Shown piece by piece: positions 6,949-15,203 of a stretch of DNA of 22,350 nucleotides. The notes beneath the pieces are model-generated. The model was not told the origin of the DNA. It made no database searches and saw nothing but the letters and a program-made list of their open reading frames with translations. Position 1 is the first letter of the stretch, and every line of letters starts with the position of its first letter. The position numbers were made by a program, and so were the translations under genes. Source of the DNA: Elusimicrobiota bacterium (GTDB taxonomy: Bacteria; Elusimicrobiota; Elusimicrobia; Elusimicrobiales; Elusimicrobiaceae). The stretch is from positions 1-22,350 of the forward strand of contig JAEXBW010000036.1 in the NCBI GenBank assembly GCA_023393825.1, in the 5' to 3' direction.

Positions 6949-7763
6949 TTTTTTGCCGCTTCGTCCATAATTACAGTCTGTTTTAACAAAGACTGCACTT
7001 CCTTAAAATCTAAAGAGTTCGCACTGTCGGAAAGAGCTTGCGGCGGATTGGGGTGCGCTTCAAAAAATAAGCCCGCAATACCTACCGCCGTTGCGCTTTT
7101 GGCAAGAGTATATGCAAAACGTTTATCGCCGCCCGTGCCTTTTGCAAGGCCGCCCGGTTTTTGCAGGGAGTGGGTAATATCAAAAATTACGGGGTAGCCC
7201 AAATTTTTCATAATTTCCAAAGAGCGCATATCAACGATAAGGTCCCCGTAACCAAAGCTTGTGCCGCGTTCGGTTAAGAGTATCTTGTTATTGCCCGTTG
7301 ATTCTATTTTTTTGACTGCGTTGATGATGGAAGCGGGGGAAACAAACTGCCCCTTTTTTATGTTGATTACTTTACCCGTTTTGCCTGCGGCTACAAGTAA
7401 ATCCGTTTGGCGGCAGAGAAAGGCGGGTATTTGTAAAATATCAGCTGTTTTTGCGGCAATTTCTGCCTGCCACGGCTCGTGTATATCAGTTAAAACAGGC
7501 ACGTTTAAAAGCGCTTTTGCTTTGCCCAGTATTCTAAGGCCTTCTTCTATCCCCGGGCCGCGGTATGCGTCCACCGAGGTGCGGTTGGCTTTATCAAACG
7601 AGGCTTTTAATATAAACTGCCTGCCTGTTTTTTTGACTAAGGCGTAAATCTTCTGCGCGGCAAAAAGATATTCCTTTTCGCCTTCTATTACGCACGGGCC
7701 GCTTATATAAACCAGCGGCTTATTATTTGCAAAAACTACATTGCCTGTTTTAACCGTTTTCAT
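6933..7763 (-). CDS. kdsA: Kdo-8-phosphate synthase, metal-dependent type
   Basis: This enzyme condenses phosphoenolpyruvate with D-arabinose 5-phosphate to give Kdo 8-phosphate. It is 276 residues and aligns along its length with the family: the SGPCVIE start, KASFDKANR, DIHEPWQ, IPAFLCRQTDLL, KKGQF, LTERGTSFGY, FDITHSLQKPGG and FEAHPNP. Cys24 in GPCVIE is the metal ligand of the metal-dependent class (as in Aquifex); the metal-free class has Asn there (as in E. coli). The other ligand positions (His in THS, Glu in FEAHP, Asp in LSDSAN) are also present. The start has no clear ribosome site. An extended -10-like TGTAATATT ends seven bases upstream, so an internal leaderless start is possible in addition to operon read-through from pyrG, 26 bases upstream. 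Confidence 0.95.
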   Translation of the reverse strand: MKTVKTGNVVFANNKPLVYISGPCVIEGEKEYLFAAQKIYALVKKTGRQFILKASFDKANRTSVDAYRGPGIEEGLRILGKAKALLNVPVLTDIHEPWQAEIAAKTADILQIPAFLCRQTDLLVAAGKTGKVINIKKGQFVSPASIINAVKKIESTGNNKILLTERGTSFGYGDLIVDMRSLEIMKNLGYPVIFDITHSLQKPGGLAKGTGGDKRFAYTLAKSATAVGIAGLFFEAHPNPPQALSDSANSLDFKEVQSLLKQTVIMDEAAKKCLKI

Positions 7764-7789
7764 ATATATAATATTACAAAACTTAAGCC

Positions 7790-9379
7790 CTATTTGCTTT
7801 TGTTATATTTAATGGCGGCCTTTACAAGACCGTCAAAAAGCGGATGCGGTTTTTGCGGGCGGCTTGCAAATTCCGGATGGAACTGGCCCGCTATAAAAAA
7901 CGGGTGGTTTTTAAGTTCCACAATTTCGGGCAATATGCCTTTGTGCCAGCCCGTTACCATAAGGCCGTGCTTTTCCAAAAGGTCCACATAGTCTGTGTTA
8001 AATTCGTAGCGGTGGCGGTGGCGTTCGGTAATGGTTTCTTTACCGTAAAGTTCGTGCGCCAAGCTGCCTTTTACAAGTTTCGCGTCGTAGTTGCCAAGGC
8101 GCATTGTGCCGCCCAAGTTTTTAACCTTTTTCTGCTCTTCCATCATAGCTATTACTGGGTGGGGAGTTTTTTGGTTAAATTCGCTGGAGTCCGCGTCTTT
8201 AAGGCCAGCCAAATCGCGGGCGATTTCTATAACGCAGCACTGCATACCAAGGCAGATGCCGAGGAAGGGTAAATCATTTTCGCGCGCGTATTGCACGGTT
8301 TGTATTTTGCCCTCTATGCCGCGCTGGCCAAAGCCGCCTGGTACTATAACGGCGTCTAAATCTTTAAGGCTTGGCGGTATTAAATCTTTTTGCGTGTTAA
8401 TGTATTTTATTTTTACGTTTACTTTATTGGACATTCCCGCAAGGTTTAAAGATTCCGCGACGGATTTATAAGCGTCCTTAAGTTCGGAATACTTGCCCGA
8501 TATGCCTATGGTTATTTCTTTTTTGCAATTTAAAGAGGAGTTTATAAACTTAAACCAGCTTCCGTCGTTTTTCTTTTTTGCTTTAAGCGAGAGGCGTTTT
8601 AAAACAAGTTCGGTAATGCCCTGCTTTTCAAGATTTTCGGGAACCTGATAGATAGAGGCGGCGTCGCGCGCTTCTATAACGGCATTGGTGTCCACGCTGC
8701 AGAAAAGCGAGAGTTTGCGCTTCATATCTTCCGATATCGGCCTTTCCGTACGGCAGATAAGGACATCGGGTTCTATACCTATTTCGCGCAGTTTATTGAC
8801 GGAGTGCTGCGTAGGTTTTGTTTTAAGTTCGTCGGAGCTGGAGAGGTAAGGAATAAGCGTGGCGTGAATCGTCATCACGTTTTCGCGGCCTCTGTCTGCG
8901 CGGAACTGGCGCGCGGCTTCAAGGAATGGCAAGCTTTCAATATCGCCAACCGTGCCGCCTATTTCTATAATGGTAACGTCAAAATCTCTTTCAAACGGGG
9001 TAAAGCGCGTTTTAACTTCGTTGGTAACGTGCGGGATTACCTGCACCGTAACGCCGTTATATTCGCCGCGTCTTTCTTTGTTGATTACGGTTTGGTAAAT
9101 TGTACCTGCGGTATTTGTGTTAAGGCGCGTCATGGGAACATCTAAAAAGCGTTCGTATGTGCCAAGGTCAAGGTCTGCTTCCGCCCCGTCGGCCGTTACA
9201 AACACTTCGCCGTGCTGGTACGGGCTTAAGGTACCGGGGTCTATATTGATATACGGGTCGCACTTAATCATATTTACTTTAAGGCCGCGCAGCTGCAAAA
9301 GCTTGCCGATGCTCGCCCCTGAAATACCTTTACCCAGGGAGCTTACCACGCCCCCCGTTACGAAAATAAACTTAGACAT
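7790..9379 (-). CDS. pyrG: CTP synthase
   Basis: This enzyme makes CTP from UTP, ATP and glutamine in the cytoplasm. It is 529 residues, full length. The N-terminal synthase domain opens with FVTGGVVSSLGKGI (residues 6-19) and carries the IDPGT, HGEVFV and GGTVGDIES signatures. The C-terminal class I glutamine amidotransferase domain (about 290-529) has the nucleophile Cys376 in GICLGMQ and the catalytic His501/Glu503 in QFHPEF. A GAGGAG ribosome site sets the start. It sits between kdsB and kdsA, which makes metabolic sense because KdsB consumes CTP to activate Kdo. pyrG next to kds genes is also seen in other bacteria such as Chlamydia. Placement in the operon could tie CTP supply to LPS demand. 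Confidence 0.97.
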   Translation of the reverse strand: MSKFIFVTGGVVSSLGKGISGASIGKLLQLRGLKVNMIKCDPYINIDPGTLSPYQHGEVFVTADGAEADLDLGTYERFLDVPMTRLNTNTAGTIYQTVINKERRGEYNGVTVQVIPHVTNEVKTRFTPFERDFDVTIIEIGGTVGDIESLPFLEAARQFRADRGRENVMTIHATLIPYLSSSDELKTKPTQHSVNKLREIGIEPDVLICRTERPISEDMKRKLSLFCSVDTNAVIEARDAASIYQVPENLEKQGITELVLKRLSLKAKKKNDGSWFKFINSSLNCKKEITIGISGKYSELKDAYKSVAESLNLAGMSNKVNVKIKYINTQKDLIPPSLKDLDAVIVPGGFGQRGIEGKIQTVQYARENDLPFLGICLGMQCCVIEIARDLAGLKDADSSEFNQKTPHPVIAMMEEQKKVKNLGGTMRLGNYDAKLVKGSLAHELYGKETITERHRHRYEFNTDYVDLLEKHGLMVTGWHKGILPEIVELKNHPFFIAGQFHPEFASRPQKPHPLFDGLVKAAIKYNKSK

Positions 9380-9395
9380 TTGAAAATCTCCTCAA

Positions 9396-10136
9396 TTATT
9401 TGTTCTTTTTGGCAAATTCCTTAGCGCGGTAGAGATCTTCAACCGTATCTATGGAGGGTCCTGCTTTTTCTATAAGAATGCTTTTGATTACCATACCCGC
9501 TTCCAAAGCGCGAAGCTGTTCCAGCTTTTCTAAGTTTTCAAGCGTGCTTTTGGGCAGCTTTACAAACTTTTCCAAAGCGGCGCGTTTAAAACCGTATATG
9601 CCGCAGTGCTGGTAGTATGGCACGTGTAAGGATTCGGGGGTATCGTCCCTCTTGTAAGGGATTACCGAGCGGGAAAAATATAAAGCTCTGCCTTCCGCGT
9701 TAAGTACGGCTTTAACGTGGTTGGGATTGGTGATAAGTTTTGTATCCAAGGTGGGTACGCAGGCCGTTACAATATCGGCTTCCTTATCGGCTTTAAGTTT
9801 TTCCACAACATTTTTAATGGTGGAGGGGTGGACAAATGGTTCGTCGCCCTGCACGTTAACAACATAGGCCGCTTTTGTTTTTGTGGCTACTTCAAAAACT
9901 CTGTCCGTGCCGCTTTGGCAGGATTCGCTGGTAAGCACGGCTTTCGCGCCAAACTTTTTTGCCGCCGTAACTATTTTGGAACTTTCCGTAGCTATAATAA
10001 CATCTCCGCTGTTAGCTTTTACGCAGGCGTTGTATACCCATTCCAATATGGTTTTGCCTTCAATCTTCTCAAGCACTTTTGCCGGCAAACGGGTGGACCC
10101 GTACCTTGCAGGTATTACGATTAAAGTATCTTTCAT
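9396..10136 (-). CDS. kdsB: CMP-Kdo synthetase
   Basis: This enzyme transfers CMP from CTP to Kdo, forming the short-lived donor CMP-Kdo used by the Kdo transferase WaaA (not in this window). It is 246 residues, family-typical. The nucleotide loop is IPARYGSTRLPAKVL (residues 8-22). NVQGDEPFV and the TACVPT region match the sugar- and metal-binding signatures of KdsB, and YYQHCGIYGFKRAALEKF is the conserved C-terminal stretch. Its ATG overlaps the rfaE1 stop in an ATGA junction, and pyrG follows after 16 bases. Assignment over other cytidylyltransferases (such as NeuA) is secure from these motifs and the kds neighbours. Confidence 0.95.
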   Translation of the reverse strand: MKDTLIVIPARYGSTRLPAKVLEKIEGKTILEWVYNACVKANSGDVIIATESSKIVTAAKKFGAKAVLTSESCQSGTDRVFEVATKTKAAYVVNVQGDEPFVHPSTIKNVVEKLKADKEADIVTACVPTLDTKLITNPNHVKAVLNAEGRALYFSRSVIPYKRDDTPESLHVPYYQHCGIYGFKRAALEKFVKLPKSTLENLEKLEQLRALEAGMVIKSILIEKAGPSIDTVEDLYRAKEFAKKNK

Positions 10137-11125
10137 TTTAAAACCTCTTTAATTTCTTCTCTTGTTACGGTGGCCGTACCAAGCTTTGCTACAACTATGC
10201 CCGCCGCCTCGTTGGCTATATAGGCAGCGTTTTTAAGCGTTGCTTTGCAGGCAAGCGCAAGGGTGAGTACCGATATAACGGTATCGCCCGCGCCGGTTAC
10301 GTCAAAAACTTCCTTAGCGGTTGCTCTGATTGTGGTAACTTCTGTCTTTTTGCCTTTCTCAAAAAGGCTCATACCGTCCGCGCTTCTGGTGATAAGAATA
10401 GACTGCGCTTGAAGAGTTTTAAGTATCTTTTCACCCAAAGCCAAAATTGAGGCCTCGTCTTTCTTTTGCGGCAGGCCCATACCTTCCCACGCTTCTTTTG
10501 TGTTGGGGGTCATACAAGTTATGTGTTTGTACTTTAAAAAGTTATCTATCTTGGGGTCTACGCAGACGGGAATATCTTTTGCGCGGCAGAGGTCTATAAT
10601 TTCCTGTATATTATCGTCGGAAAGCATACCTTTGCCGTAGTCCGACATTACAACGCCCTTTGCCGTTTTTAAAGCCTTTTTAAAATTAGCCATACATGCT
10701 TTTGCGACGGCGGGGGTAATCTTTTCTTTGCTTTCCCTATCTACGCGCACAACCTGCTGGCGTTCGGCAATAATGCGTACTTTTTGTGTGGTGGGGCGGG
10801 CTTCGTCAATTACCATTTTTTGGGTATCAACGCCTTGCTTATCTAAGAAATGTTTTAATATATTGCCTTTAGAGTCGTGGCCTATAACGGAGATTATTGC
10901 AGGTTTTGCGCCCAATACGGCAAGGTTTACCGCCACATTGCCCGCGCCGCCAGCTACATAAGTTTCCTCTTCCACATTAACTACAGGCACAGGCGCTTCG
11001 GGCGAGATGCGGCTTACGCTGCCCTTTACAAAGTGGTCCAACATAACATCGCCTATTACAATAATTTCTTTACCTTCAAAGGCGTCTATGGTCTTTAAAA
11101 GGTCTGTACGGTTAAAAGAATTCAT
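10133..11125 (-). CDS. rfaE1: D-glycero-beta-D-manno-heptose-7-phosphate kinase (HldE kinase domain)
   Basis: A PfkB/ribokinase-family enzyme that phosphorylates heptose 7-phosphate at C1 in ADP-heptose synthesis. It is 330 residues, covering only the kinase half of E. coli HldE; the adenylyltransferase half (RfaE2) is absent here and would need its own gene elsewhere. Marks include GDVMLDHFVKGSVSRISPEA (26-45), where SRISPEAP is typical of this kinase, the GGAGNVAVNL family motif (59-68), SDYGKGML (161-168) and the anion-hole/catalytic GAGD at 278-281. The start has AGGAG upstream. It overlaps kdsB by four bases and follows the DUF3108 gene by 37 bases. The pathway partner GmhB lies two genes upstream; GmhA and HldD are not in the window. 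Confidence 0.93.
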   Translation of the reverse strand: MNSFNRTDLLKTIDAFEGKEIIVIGDVMLDHFVKGSVSRISPEAPVPVVNVEEETYVAGGAGNVAVNLAVLGAKPAIISVIGHDSKGNILKHFLDKQGVDTQKMVIDEARPTTQKVRIIAERQQVVRVDRESKEKITPAVAKACMANFKKALKTAKGVVMSDYGKGMLSDDNIQEIIDLCRAKDIPVCVDPKIDNFLKYKHITCMTPNTKEAWEGMGLPQKKDEASILALGEKILKTLQAQSILITRSADGMSLFEKGKKTEVTTIRATAKEVFDVTGAGDTVISVLTLALACKATLKNAAYIANEAAGIVVAKLGTATVTREEIKEVLK

Positions 11126-11162
11126 AAATAATGCCAGCTCCTTTAATAACGGCTTTCTAAAT

Positions 11163-12134
11163 TTATTTTTGCGGGCGGGAATATTTTACCAACTCCGCCG
11201 ACACGCTGCCTATAAACACTTCCACGGTCATTTTAACGGGCATTTTATATTCGTCATCGGTAAGCCAAACTTTAAGGCTTTTACCCTTTGATACAAAAAT
11301 ACCTTCCCCGCTTATCATAGGCTCTACTACTATACAATCAAATTTGCCCGCCGCTGTTTTTACGGTTTCTTTGCGCAGCACTTCAACTTTTAAGGGATAT
11401 TGGCGGTTTCTGTTTACTATATCAAAAAATACGGTAGTTTTTAAAGGCAGGCGCAGAGTTCTGACGTAATATAGCGAAGAGAGCATATCAAATACCGCCG
11501 AGCCTTTAAAGTTATTATCCCAGCTTGTAATTTTGCCGTGCTTGTCTTTTTTATAGGTTTTAAAAGAATTATCTTTATAGTCAAATTTTATCCACTCGTC
11601 GCGGTTATAGCGGCCTTCGCGCACGCTTTGCCAGTAACCGAGAGAGCGAAAGCCTTCCGCCGCTATCCAAGACATATTAATATCGCGCACTTTAAATACC
11701 GCGTCTATTACGGAGTAAGATTTAGCCAAAGCCTCCACCGTGTAGGCGGGTATGCCGTCGGCGTCAACAATTTTGTTAAAGTTAAGTTCGGCCTCGCCAG
11801 CGGTTATAAACGCCCAAGAAATTTCAAATTTAAGTTTTTCGCCCGCCCAAGGTACGGGGTTTGCGGGCTGCTCTGCGACTTCCTGCGCTTTTGCCCAAGG
11901 GTGCATAAGGCGGCCGTCGTCGGTAGAAGTTGCGGCGGGGTCTTGTGCGGCGTCTTGCAGATTATTTTGTATTGATGGTTGTTCGTTGGGGAGAGGGGGG
12001 AGGGTTTGCGCGTCTTCTCTATGTATCGGCGTGGTATTTTGCGGCATTTCATCTTTTTTGTTTTGTGCCGCTAAAAGCGGGTTGAACAGACCGCAAAATA
12101 AAACAATAAGCCATAAATATTTTAAATGGTTCAT
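11163..12134 (-). CDS. DUF3108 periplasmic protein
   Basis: A predicted exported protein of 323 residues. Residues 1 to about 23 form a signal peptide (core LKYLWLIVLFCGLFNPLLAA). Residues 24-95 are a low-complexity linker rich in Pro, Gln, Asn and Asp. From about 96 comes the conserved domain, opening with GEKLKFEISWAFITAGEAEL, which is the DUF3108 signature, and continuing with beta-rich segments such as FDCIVVEPMISGEGIF and KSLKVWLTDDEYKMPVKM. The biochemical role of the family is not established; it is often found among envelope genes. The start overlaps the gmhB stop (ATGA). Position between heptose genes suggests a cell-envelope role, which is inference. The linker may let the domain reach away from a membrane or surface. 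Confidence 0.82.
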   Translation of the reverse strand: MNHLKYLWLIVLFCGLFNPLLAAQNKKDEMPQNTTPIHREDAQTLPPLPNEQPSIQNNLQDAAQDPAATSTDDGRLMHPWAKAQEVAEQPANPVPWAGEKLKFEISWAFITAGEAELNFNKIVDADGIPAYTVEALAKSYSVIDAVFKVRDINMSWIAAEGFRSLGYWQSVREGRYNRDEWIKFDYKDNSFKTYKKDKHGKITSWDNNFKGSAVFDMLSSLYYVRTLRLPLKTTVFFDIVNRNRQYPLKVEVLRKETVKTAAGKFDCIVVEPMISGEGIFVSKGKSLKVWLTDDEYKMPVKMTVEVFIGSVSAELVKYSRPQK

Positions 12135-12682
12135 TTTTGTACCTTTTCTATATATTTAGCTGCGCCGTATATATCCAGGCAGACTTTACTATCTTTAAGT
12201 ATATCTTTATATTTGGCAAGTTGCTTTTTGCCGTTGGCGGTTAACACAAGGATGCCGCGCATATTAATATTGCGGGCAAAGAGAATGTCAGATTTTTTAT
12301 CGCCTATCATAAAAGATTTTTCGGGGTCTATATTGTGTTCTTTTATGATATCAAGGCCCATTTGCGGCTCCGGCTTGCGGCAGTTGCAGGGTTGATTGGG
12401 GGCGTGCGGGCAATAGTAAACGCCGTCAATATTTGCGGCGGGTTTTAACAGTTGCAGCATTTTGTCGTTTACGGCTTTAACTTCCTTTTCCGTAAAATAG
12501 CCGCGGCCTATGCCAGACTGGTTTGAAACGATAAAAAGTTTATACCCCATTTTTTTGAACAGCGCAAAAGCCTTAAGCGTATTTTTGTAAAGTTTAACGC
12601 CTTTAGGGTCGCTTAAGTAAGTACCCGGCTTTTCTTTTATAACGGTACCGTCGCGGTCCATTAAAATAGCTTTATAGGGCAT
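12131..12682 (-). CDS. gmhB: D,D-heptose 1,7-bisphosphate phosphatase (HAD-IIIA)
   Basis: This enzyme removes the 7-phosphate from heptose 1,7-bisphosphate, the step after the RfaE1 kinase in ADP-heptose synthesis. I place the start at 12682 (MPYKAILMDRDGT), because AAGGAAGGAG lies just upstream; a longer frame to 12733 would add a Lys/Pro-rich tail not seen in the family. This gives 183 residues, normal for GmhB. HAD motif I is DRDGT (nucleophile Asp9, acid Asp11), motif II is VSNQSGI, and motif III/IV is MIGDKKSDI. The zinc loop CPHAPNQPCNCRKPEP separates GmhB from histidinol-phosphatase relatives. It overlaps the acyltransferase gene by 11 bases and the DUF3108 gene by four. Since kdsC is absent nearby, moonlighting on Kdo 8-phosphate is conceivable but unsupported. 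Confidence 0.9.
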   Translation of the reverse strand: MPYKAILMDRDGTVIKEKPGTYLSDPKGVKLYKNTLKAFALFKKMGYKLFIVSNQSGIGRGYFTEKEVKAVNDKMLQLLKPAANIDGVYYCPHAPNQPCNCRKPEPQMGLDIIKEHNIDPEKSFMIGDKKSDILFARNINMRGILVLTANGKKQLAKYKDILKDSKVCLDIYGAAKYIEKVQK

Positions 12683-13658
12683 TTTCGGCTCCTTCCTTTT
12701 CGGCTTTTTTGGCGGCGGCTTTTTGTGCTTCAAGGCGCATTTCTTCGTCTTGAATCTTCATAAATTTTATGCAGTCTTTTTCCCTTTTCCAGCGGTTGTG
12801 GCCCCACAGCCAAGAGGCGGGGTCTTTTTTAATCCACTCTTCGTATTTGTCTTTTAACTGGGCGGTATAATCAAAAAGCAGTTGGTGGGAATATTCGCCT
12901 TGCGGCGGGTAGATGGGTGCTTCGCCTTCGGCCACTATTTTGCCGTTTTCCCTAAAAACTCTTACGGGGTATACGGGGACATTCATCTTAAGCGAGAGCA
13001 TTGCCGTCATAGGGGCAACTTCCGCGGGGCGGCCCATAAAGTTCATATACATCTTTGCGGAAGGTACGCTTTGGTCGCTTAATATCCCTATCATAGTTCC
13101 CTTTTTTAGGGCTTTGAAGCAAGAGAAAAACGGGTTGTACGCGCTTATAATTTCGCTGCCGGAGGACTTGCGCATTTTAGTCAGCATTTCGTCCACCATA
13201 GGGTTGGACATAGGGCGCGCGATAAAGGCTGCTTTTTTAAGTTTTGTAGTTGCTACCAAACCGAAAAGTTCCCAGTTGGTAAAGTGACCTATGTGCAGAA
13301 GGCCGCTTTCCCCGCGTTGATTTGATTGGAACATATTATCAAGGTTCCTAAATTCCAGTTTTTCCAATATTTTATCTGCCGACATTGTTTGCGCTTTAAT
13401 AACTTCGCCCGCCATGCGGCCTATATTGCGCCAAGACTCAAGGGCTATTGCGTTAACTTCTTTTTTTGATTTTTTGGGGAAGGCTTTGTGTATGTCGGAT
13501 ATTGTGCGTTTAAAGCGTTTGACGATGACTTTGGTCATTGCGAAGCCTAAAAGCTCTCCGCATTTGACGGCTAGGGACCAAGGCAGGAGGCCTATTAGTA
13601 TGAATAAGAGTTTGAGGCCTGCGTATTCGGCACGGAGTTTTAGCTTTCGGGCTGTCAT
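12672..13658 (-). CDS. lipid A late acyltransferase (LpxL/HtrB family)
   Basis: An inner-membrane acyltransferase expected to add a secondary acyl chain to Kdo-lipid A or a related precursor. It is 328 residues, the family length. An N-terminal hydrophobic anchor spans about residues 12-32 (GLKLLFILIGLLPWSLA). The catalytic HX4E is His125-Glu130 in HIGHFTNWELFG, and the later GILSDQ and MGRPAEVAPMTAMLSL segments match the family. The C-terminus is a charged Lys/Glu/Ala tail. Family membership is clear, but which acyl position it modifies is not. The ATG at 13658 lacks a ribosome site. A perfect extended -10 ends seven bases upstream, so this is probably the first gene of the 11-kb operon and may be translated from a leaderless mRNA. 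Confidence 0.88.
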   Translation of the reverse strand: MTARKLKLRAEYAGLKLLFILIGLLPWSLAVKCGELLGFAMTKVIVKRFKRTISDIHKAFPKKSKKEVNAIALESWRNIGRMAGEVIKAQTMSADKILEKLEFRNLDNMFQSNQRGESGLLHIGHFTNWELFGLVATTKLKKAAFIARPMSNPMVDEMLTKMRKSSGSEIISAYNPFFSCFKALKKGTMIGILSDQSVPSAKMYMNFMGRPAEVAPMTAMLSLKMNVPVYPVRVFRENGKIVAEGEAPIYPPQGEYSHQLLFDYTAQLKDKYEEWIKKDPASWLWGHNRWKREKDCIKFMKIQDEEMRLEAQKAAAKKAEKEGAENAL

Positions 13659-13664
13659 TTTTAC

Positions 13665-13673
13665 ATTATATCA
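13665..13673 (-). promoter_or_regulatory. extended -10 promoter of the LPS operon
   Basis: On the minus strand the sequence reads TGATATAAT (13673 down to 13665), a perfect TGnTATAAT extended -10. The expected transcription start, six to seven bases on, falls at or beside the A of the lpxL-like ATG at 13658. No -35 box is evident, as is common for extended -10 promoters. Confidence 0.55.
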
Positions 13674-13718
13674 AATATGATGGTTTGCTCTGCACATTTA
13701 CTTAGGCTACCAATTTGT

Positions 13719-13797
13719 TTATATTTGGGCTATTTTAAGTTTTTTTGCCGCTTCGGATATTCGGGCTTCCAGCCACTCCAGATATACCTTGTGGCAA
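13719..13797 (-). repeat. degenerate repeat copy 1 (gene-tail-like)
   Basis: Read on the minus strand, this segment encodes YLEWLEARISEAAKKLKIA before a stop at 13719-13721. It shares the 13-mer CGGGCTTCCAGCC (plus strand 13762-13774) and GCTTCGG with the second copy about 125 bases away. It looks like the decayed 3' end of a coding or mobile repeat unit. No complete gene was found around it. Confidence 0.5.
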
Positions 13798-13831
13798 ATA
13801 AAACATAAACTAGCCTCAAATCTAAATCAAA

Positions 13832-13972
13832 TCACGCGATTTTGGCGTCTTTTGCGGCAATACTTTGTCGCTTCGGTCGGTCAGATACACGGGCTTCCAG
13901 CCGCTCACGGTATTCTTCCCTCCCTGCTCCTCGTCGTGCCGCAAAATACTTGCAAAATACAAAAACGCTCTC
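13832..13972 (-). repeat. degenerate repeat copy 2 (gene-tail-like)
   Basis: The second, longer copy on the minus strand has a frame running from a stop near 13974 to TGA at 13832-13834. It contains REEYRERLEARVSDRPKRQ, alignable with YLEWLEARISEAAKKLK of copy 1. The shared 13-mer lies at 13890-13902. The 13659-14075 gap otherwise holds only the operon promoter, AT-rich sequence and the lpxK leader; no RNA gene was recognised. Confidence 0.5.
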
Positions 13973-14048
13973 TCATAATAAAATAAAAAAAATCTAATAA
14001 TCTAAAAAAAATGCCGAGAGTAAAAACGGGAATTAAAACAAAAAATAA

Positions 14049-14067
14049 TATAATATATGCCAAGGAG
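14049..14067 (+). promoter_or_regulatory. putative -10 box and ribosome site of lpxK
   Basis: A perfect TATAAT at 14049-14054 lies in a long A/T tract. The predicted start at about 14061 would leave a leader of only some 15 bases, opening directly with the CAAGGAG ribosome site (14061-14067). No -35 box is clear, and in such AT-rich sequence a chance match is possible. Confidence 0.35.
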
Positions 14068-14075
14068 ATTTTTAT

Positions 14076-15170
14076 ATGGACTTTTCTAAACTGCGCGAAA
14101 AATTTTTAGACTCTCATATCGGAAGCTTTACCTTAGCTTTTGCCGCTTTTATTTACGGCATTGCCGTCAAAATTAATCAGGGGCTTTATAACTGCGGTTG
14201 GCTTAAAACCAAAAGCGTTAATACCAGAGTTGTTTGTATAGGCAATATTACCGCTGGCGGTACGGGCAAAACTACTGCCGTTATGTTGGCTGCCTCCAAA
14301 TTAAGCCAGGCGGGAATAAGAACCGCCATTGTATCGCGCGGATATAAAAGAAGCAAAAAGAAAAACGAGGTTGTTGTTCTTTTTGATAAAGATTTACTTA
14401 ACTGGCAGGAAACTGGCGACGAACCTTATATGATGAGCCAGCTTTTGGCCGAATATAAAGTACCCGTAGTCGTTAGCGCCGATAGGCACGCCGCCGCTAC
14501 CGAAGCCTTAAAAGAATTTAGAAGCCAAGTTATCCTTTTAGACGACGGTATGCAGCATCACCGCCTTAAAAGAGATGCCAACATAGTTTTGATAGATGCC
14601 AAAAATCCCTTTGGGGAAGAAGCACTTTTGCCTTACGGCACTTTGCGCGAGCCGCTTAGCGCGCTTAAACGCGCCAACCTTGTCGTGTTAACACATAGCG
14701 ACCTTGTTGCCCCCCGCGATAAAGAAGATATTAAAGATAAGATACGCCTTATTAACGACGAGATAGAAATTATAGAAGCCGTGCATAAGCCCGATTATTA
14801 CTTTGACGTTATCACGCGCGAAAAGCTGCCCCTTACCGCCCTTAAAGGCGAGGTTGTGGCATTTTCCGCCATTGGGGAACCTGCTTCTTTTGAGCATACC
14901 TTGCAAAACTTAGGTTTGGAATTAAAGCAGGCGTGGCGCTTTCCCGACCATAGCACATACAGCCTTGAGCAGATGGAAACTTTTGCATCTTTGCGCGGGG
15001 ATTTGCCGCTGGTAACCACATTTAAAGATTTTGTTAAATTGCCCGAAGGCTGGCAGGAAATAATAAAGAGTCAGCTTTATATTTTAGCCGTTAATATGGA
15101 AATACAAAACGGCGAAACAAATAAATTTATGGACGTGCTTTACCCCAAATTCAGCAGTCTTAAAAAGTAA
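14076..15170 (+). CDS. lpxK: tetraacyldisaccharide 4'-kinase
   Basis: This inner-membrane enzyme phosphorylates the 4' position of the lipid A disaccharide precursor, giving lipid IVA. It is 364 residues, slightly longer than average. A hydrophobic N-terminal segment (about 15-35, IGSFTLAFAAFIYGIAV) is the membrane anchor. The P-loop is GNITAGGTGKTT (about 54-65). SRGYKR and GDEPYMM follow, and LLDDGMQHHRLKRD contains the DDGxQH signature of LpxK. The start has CAAGGAG nine bases upstream. It is a single-gene unit, divergent from the main LPS operon and closed by a strong terminator at 15204-15241. Upstream lipid A genes (lpxA-D, lpxB) and the Kdo transferase are not in this window. Confidence 0.95.
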   Translation: MDFSKLREKFLDSHIGSFTLAFAAFIYGIAVKINQGLYNCGWLKTKSVNTRVVCIGNITAGGTGKTTAVMLAASKLSQAGIRTAIVSRGYKRSKKKNEVVVLFDKDLLNWQETGDEPYMMSQLLAEYKVPVVVSADRHAAATEALKEFRSQVILLDDGMQHHRLKRDANIVLIDAKNPFGEEALLPYGTLREPLSALKRANLVVLTHSDLVAPRDKEDIKDKIRLINDEIEIIEAVHKPDYYFDVITREKLPLTALKGEVVAFSAIGEPASFEHTLQNLGLELKQAWRFPDHSTYSLEQMETFASLRGDLPLVTTFKDFVKLPEGWQEIIKSQLYILAVNMEIQNGETNKFMDVLYPKFSSLKK

Positions 15171-15203
15171 ACTGCGCTCCACGTAAATTTAATTTGATGT
15201 AAA

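Noticed and set aside
8804..9145. Plus-strand frames across pyrG, kdsA and kdsB
   Set aside because: Shadows of strongly conserved minus-strand enzymes; no motif or ribosome site.
12683..12733. N-terminal extension of gmhB to an upstream ATG
   Set aside because: It adds a Lys/Pro-rich tail unlike the family, while AAGGAAGGAG points to the ATG at 12682.
13789..13986. 65-codon plus-strand frame in the gap before lpxK
   Set aside because: No ribosome site, no domain, and it runs antisense through the degenerate repeat copies, which look coding-like only on the minus strand.
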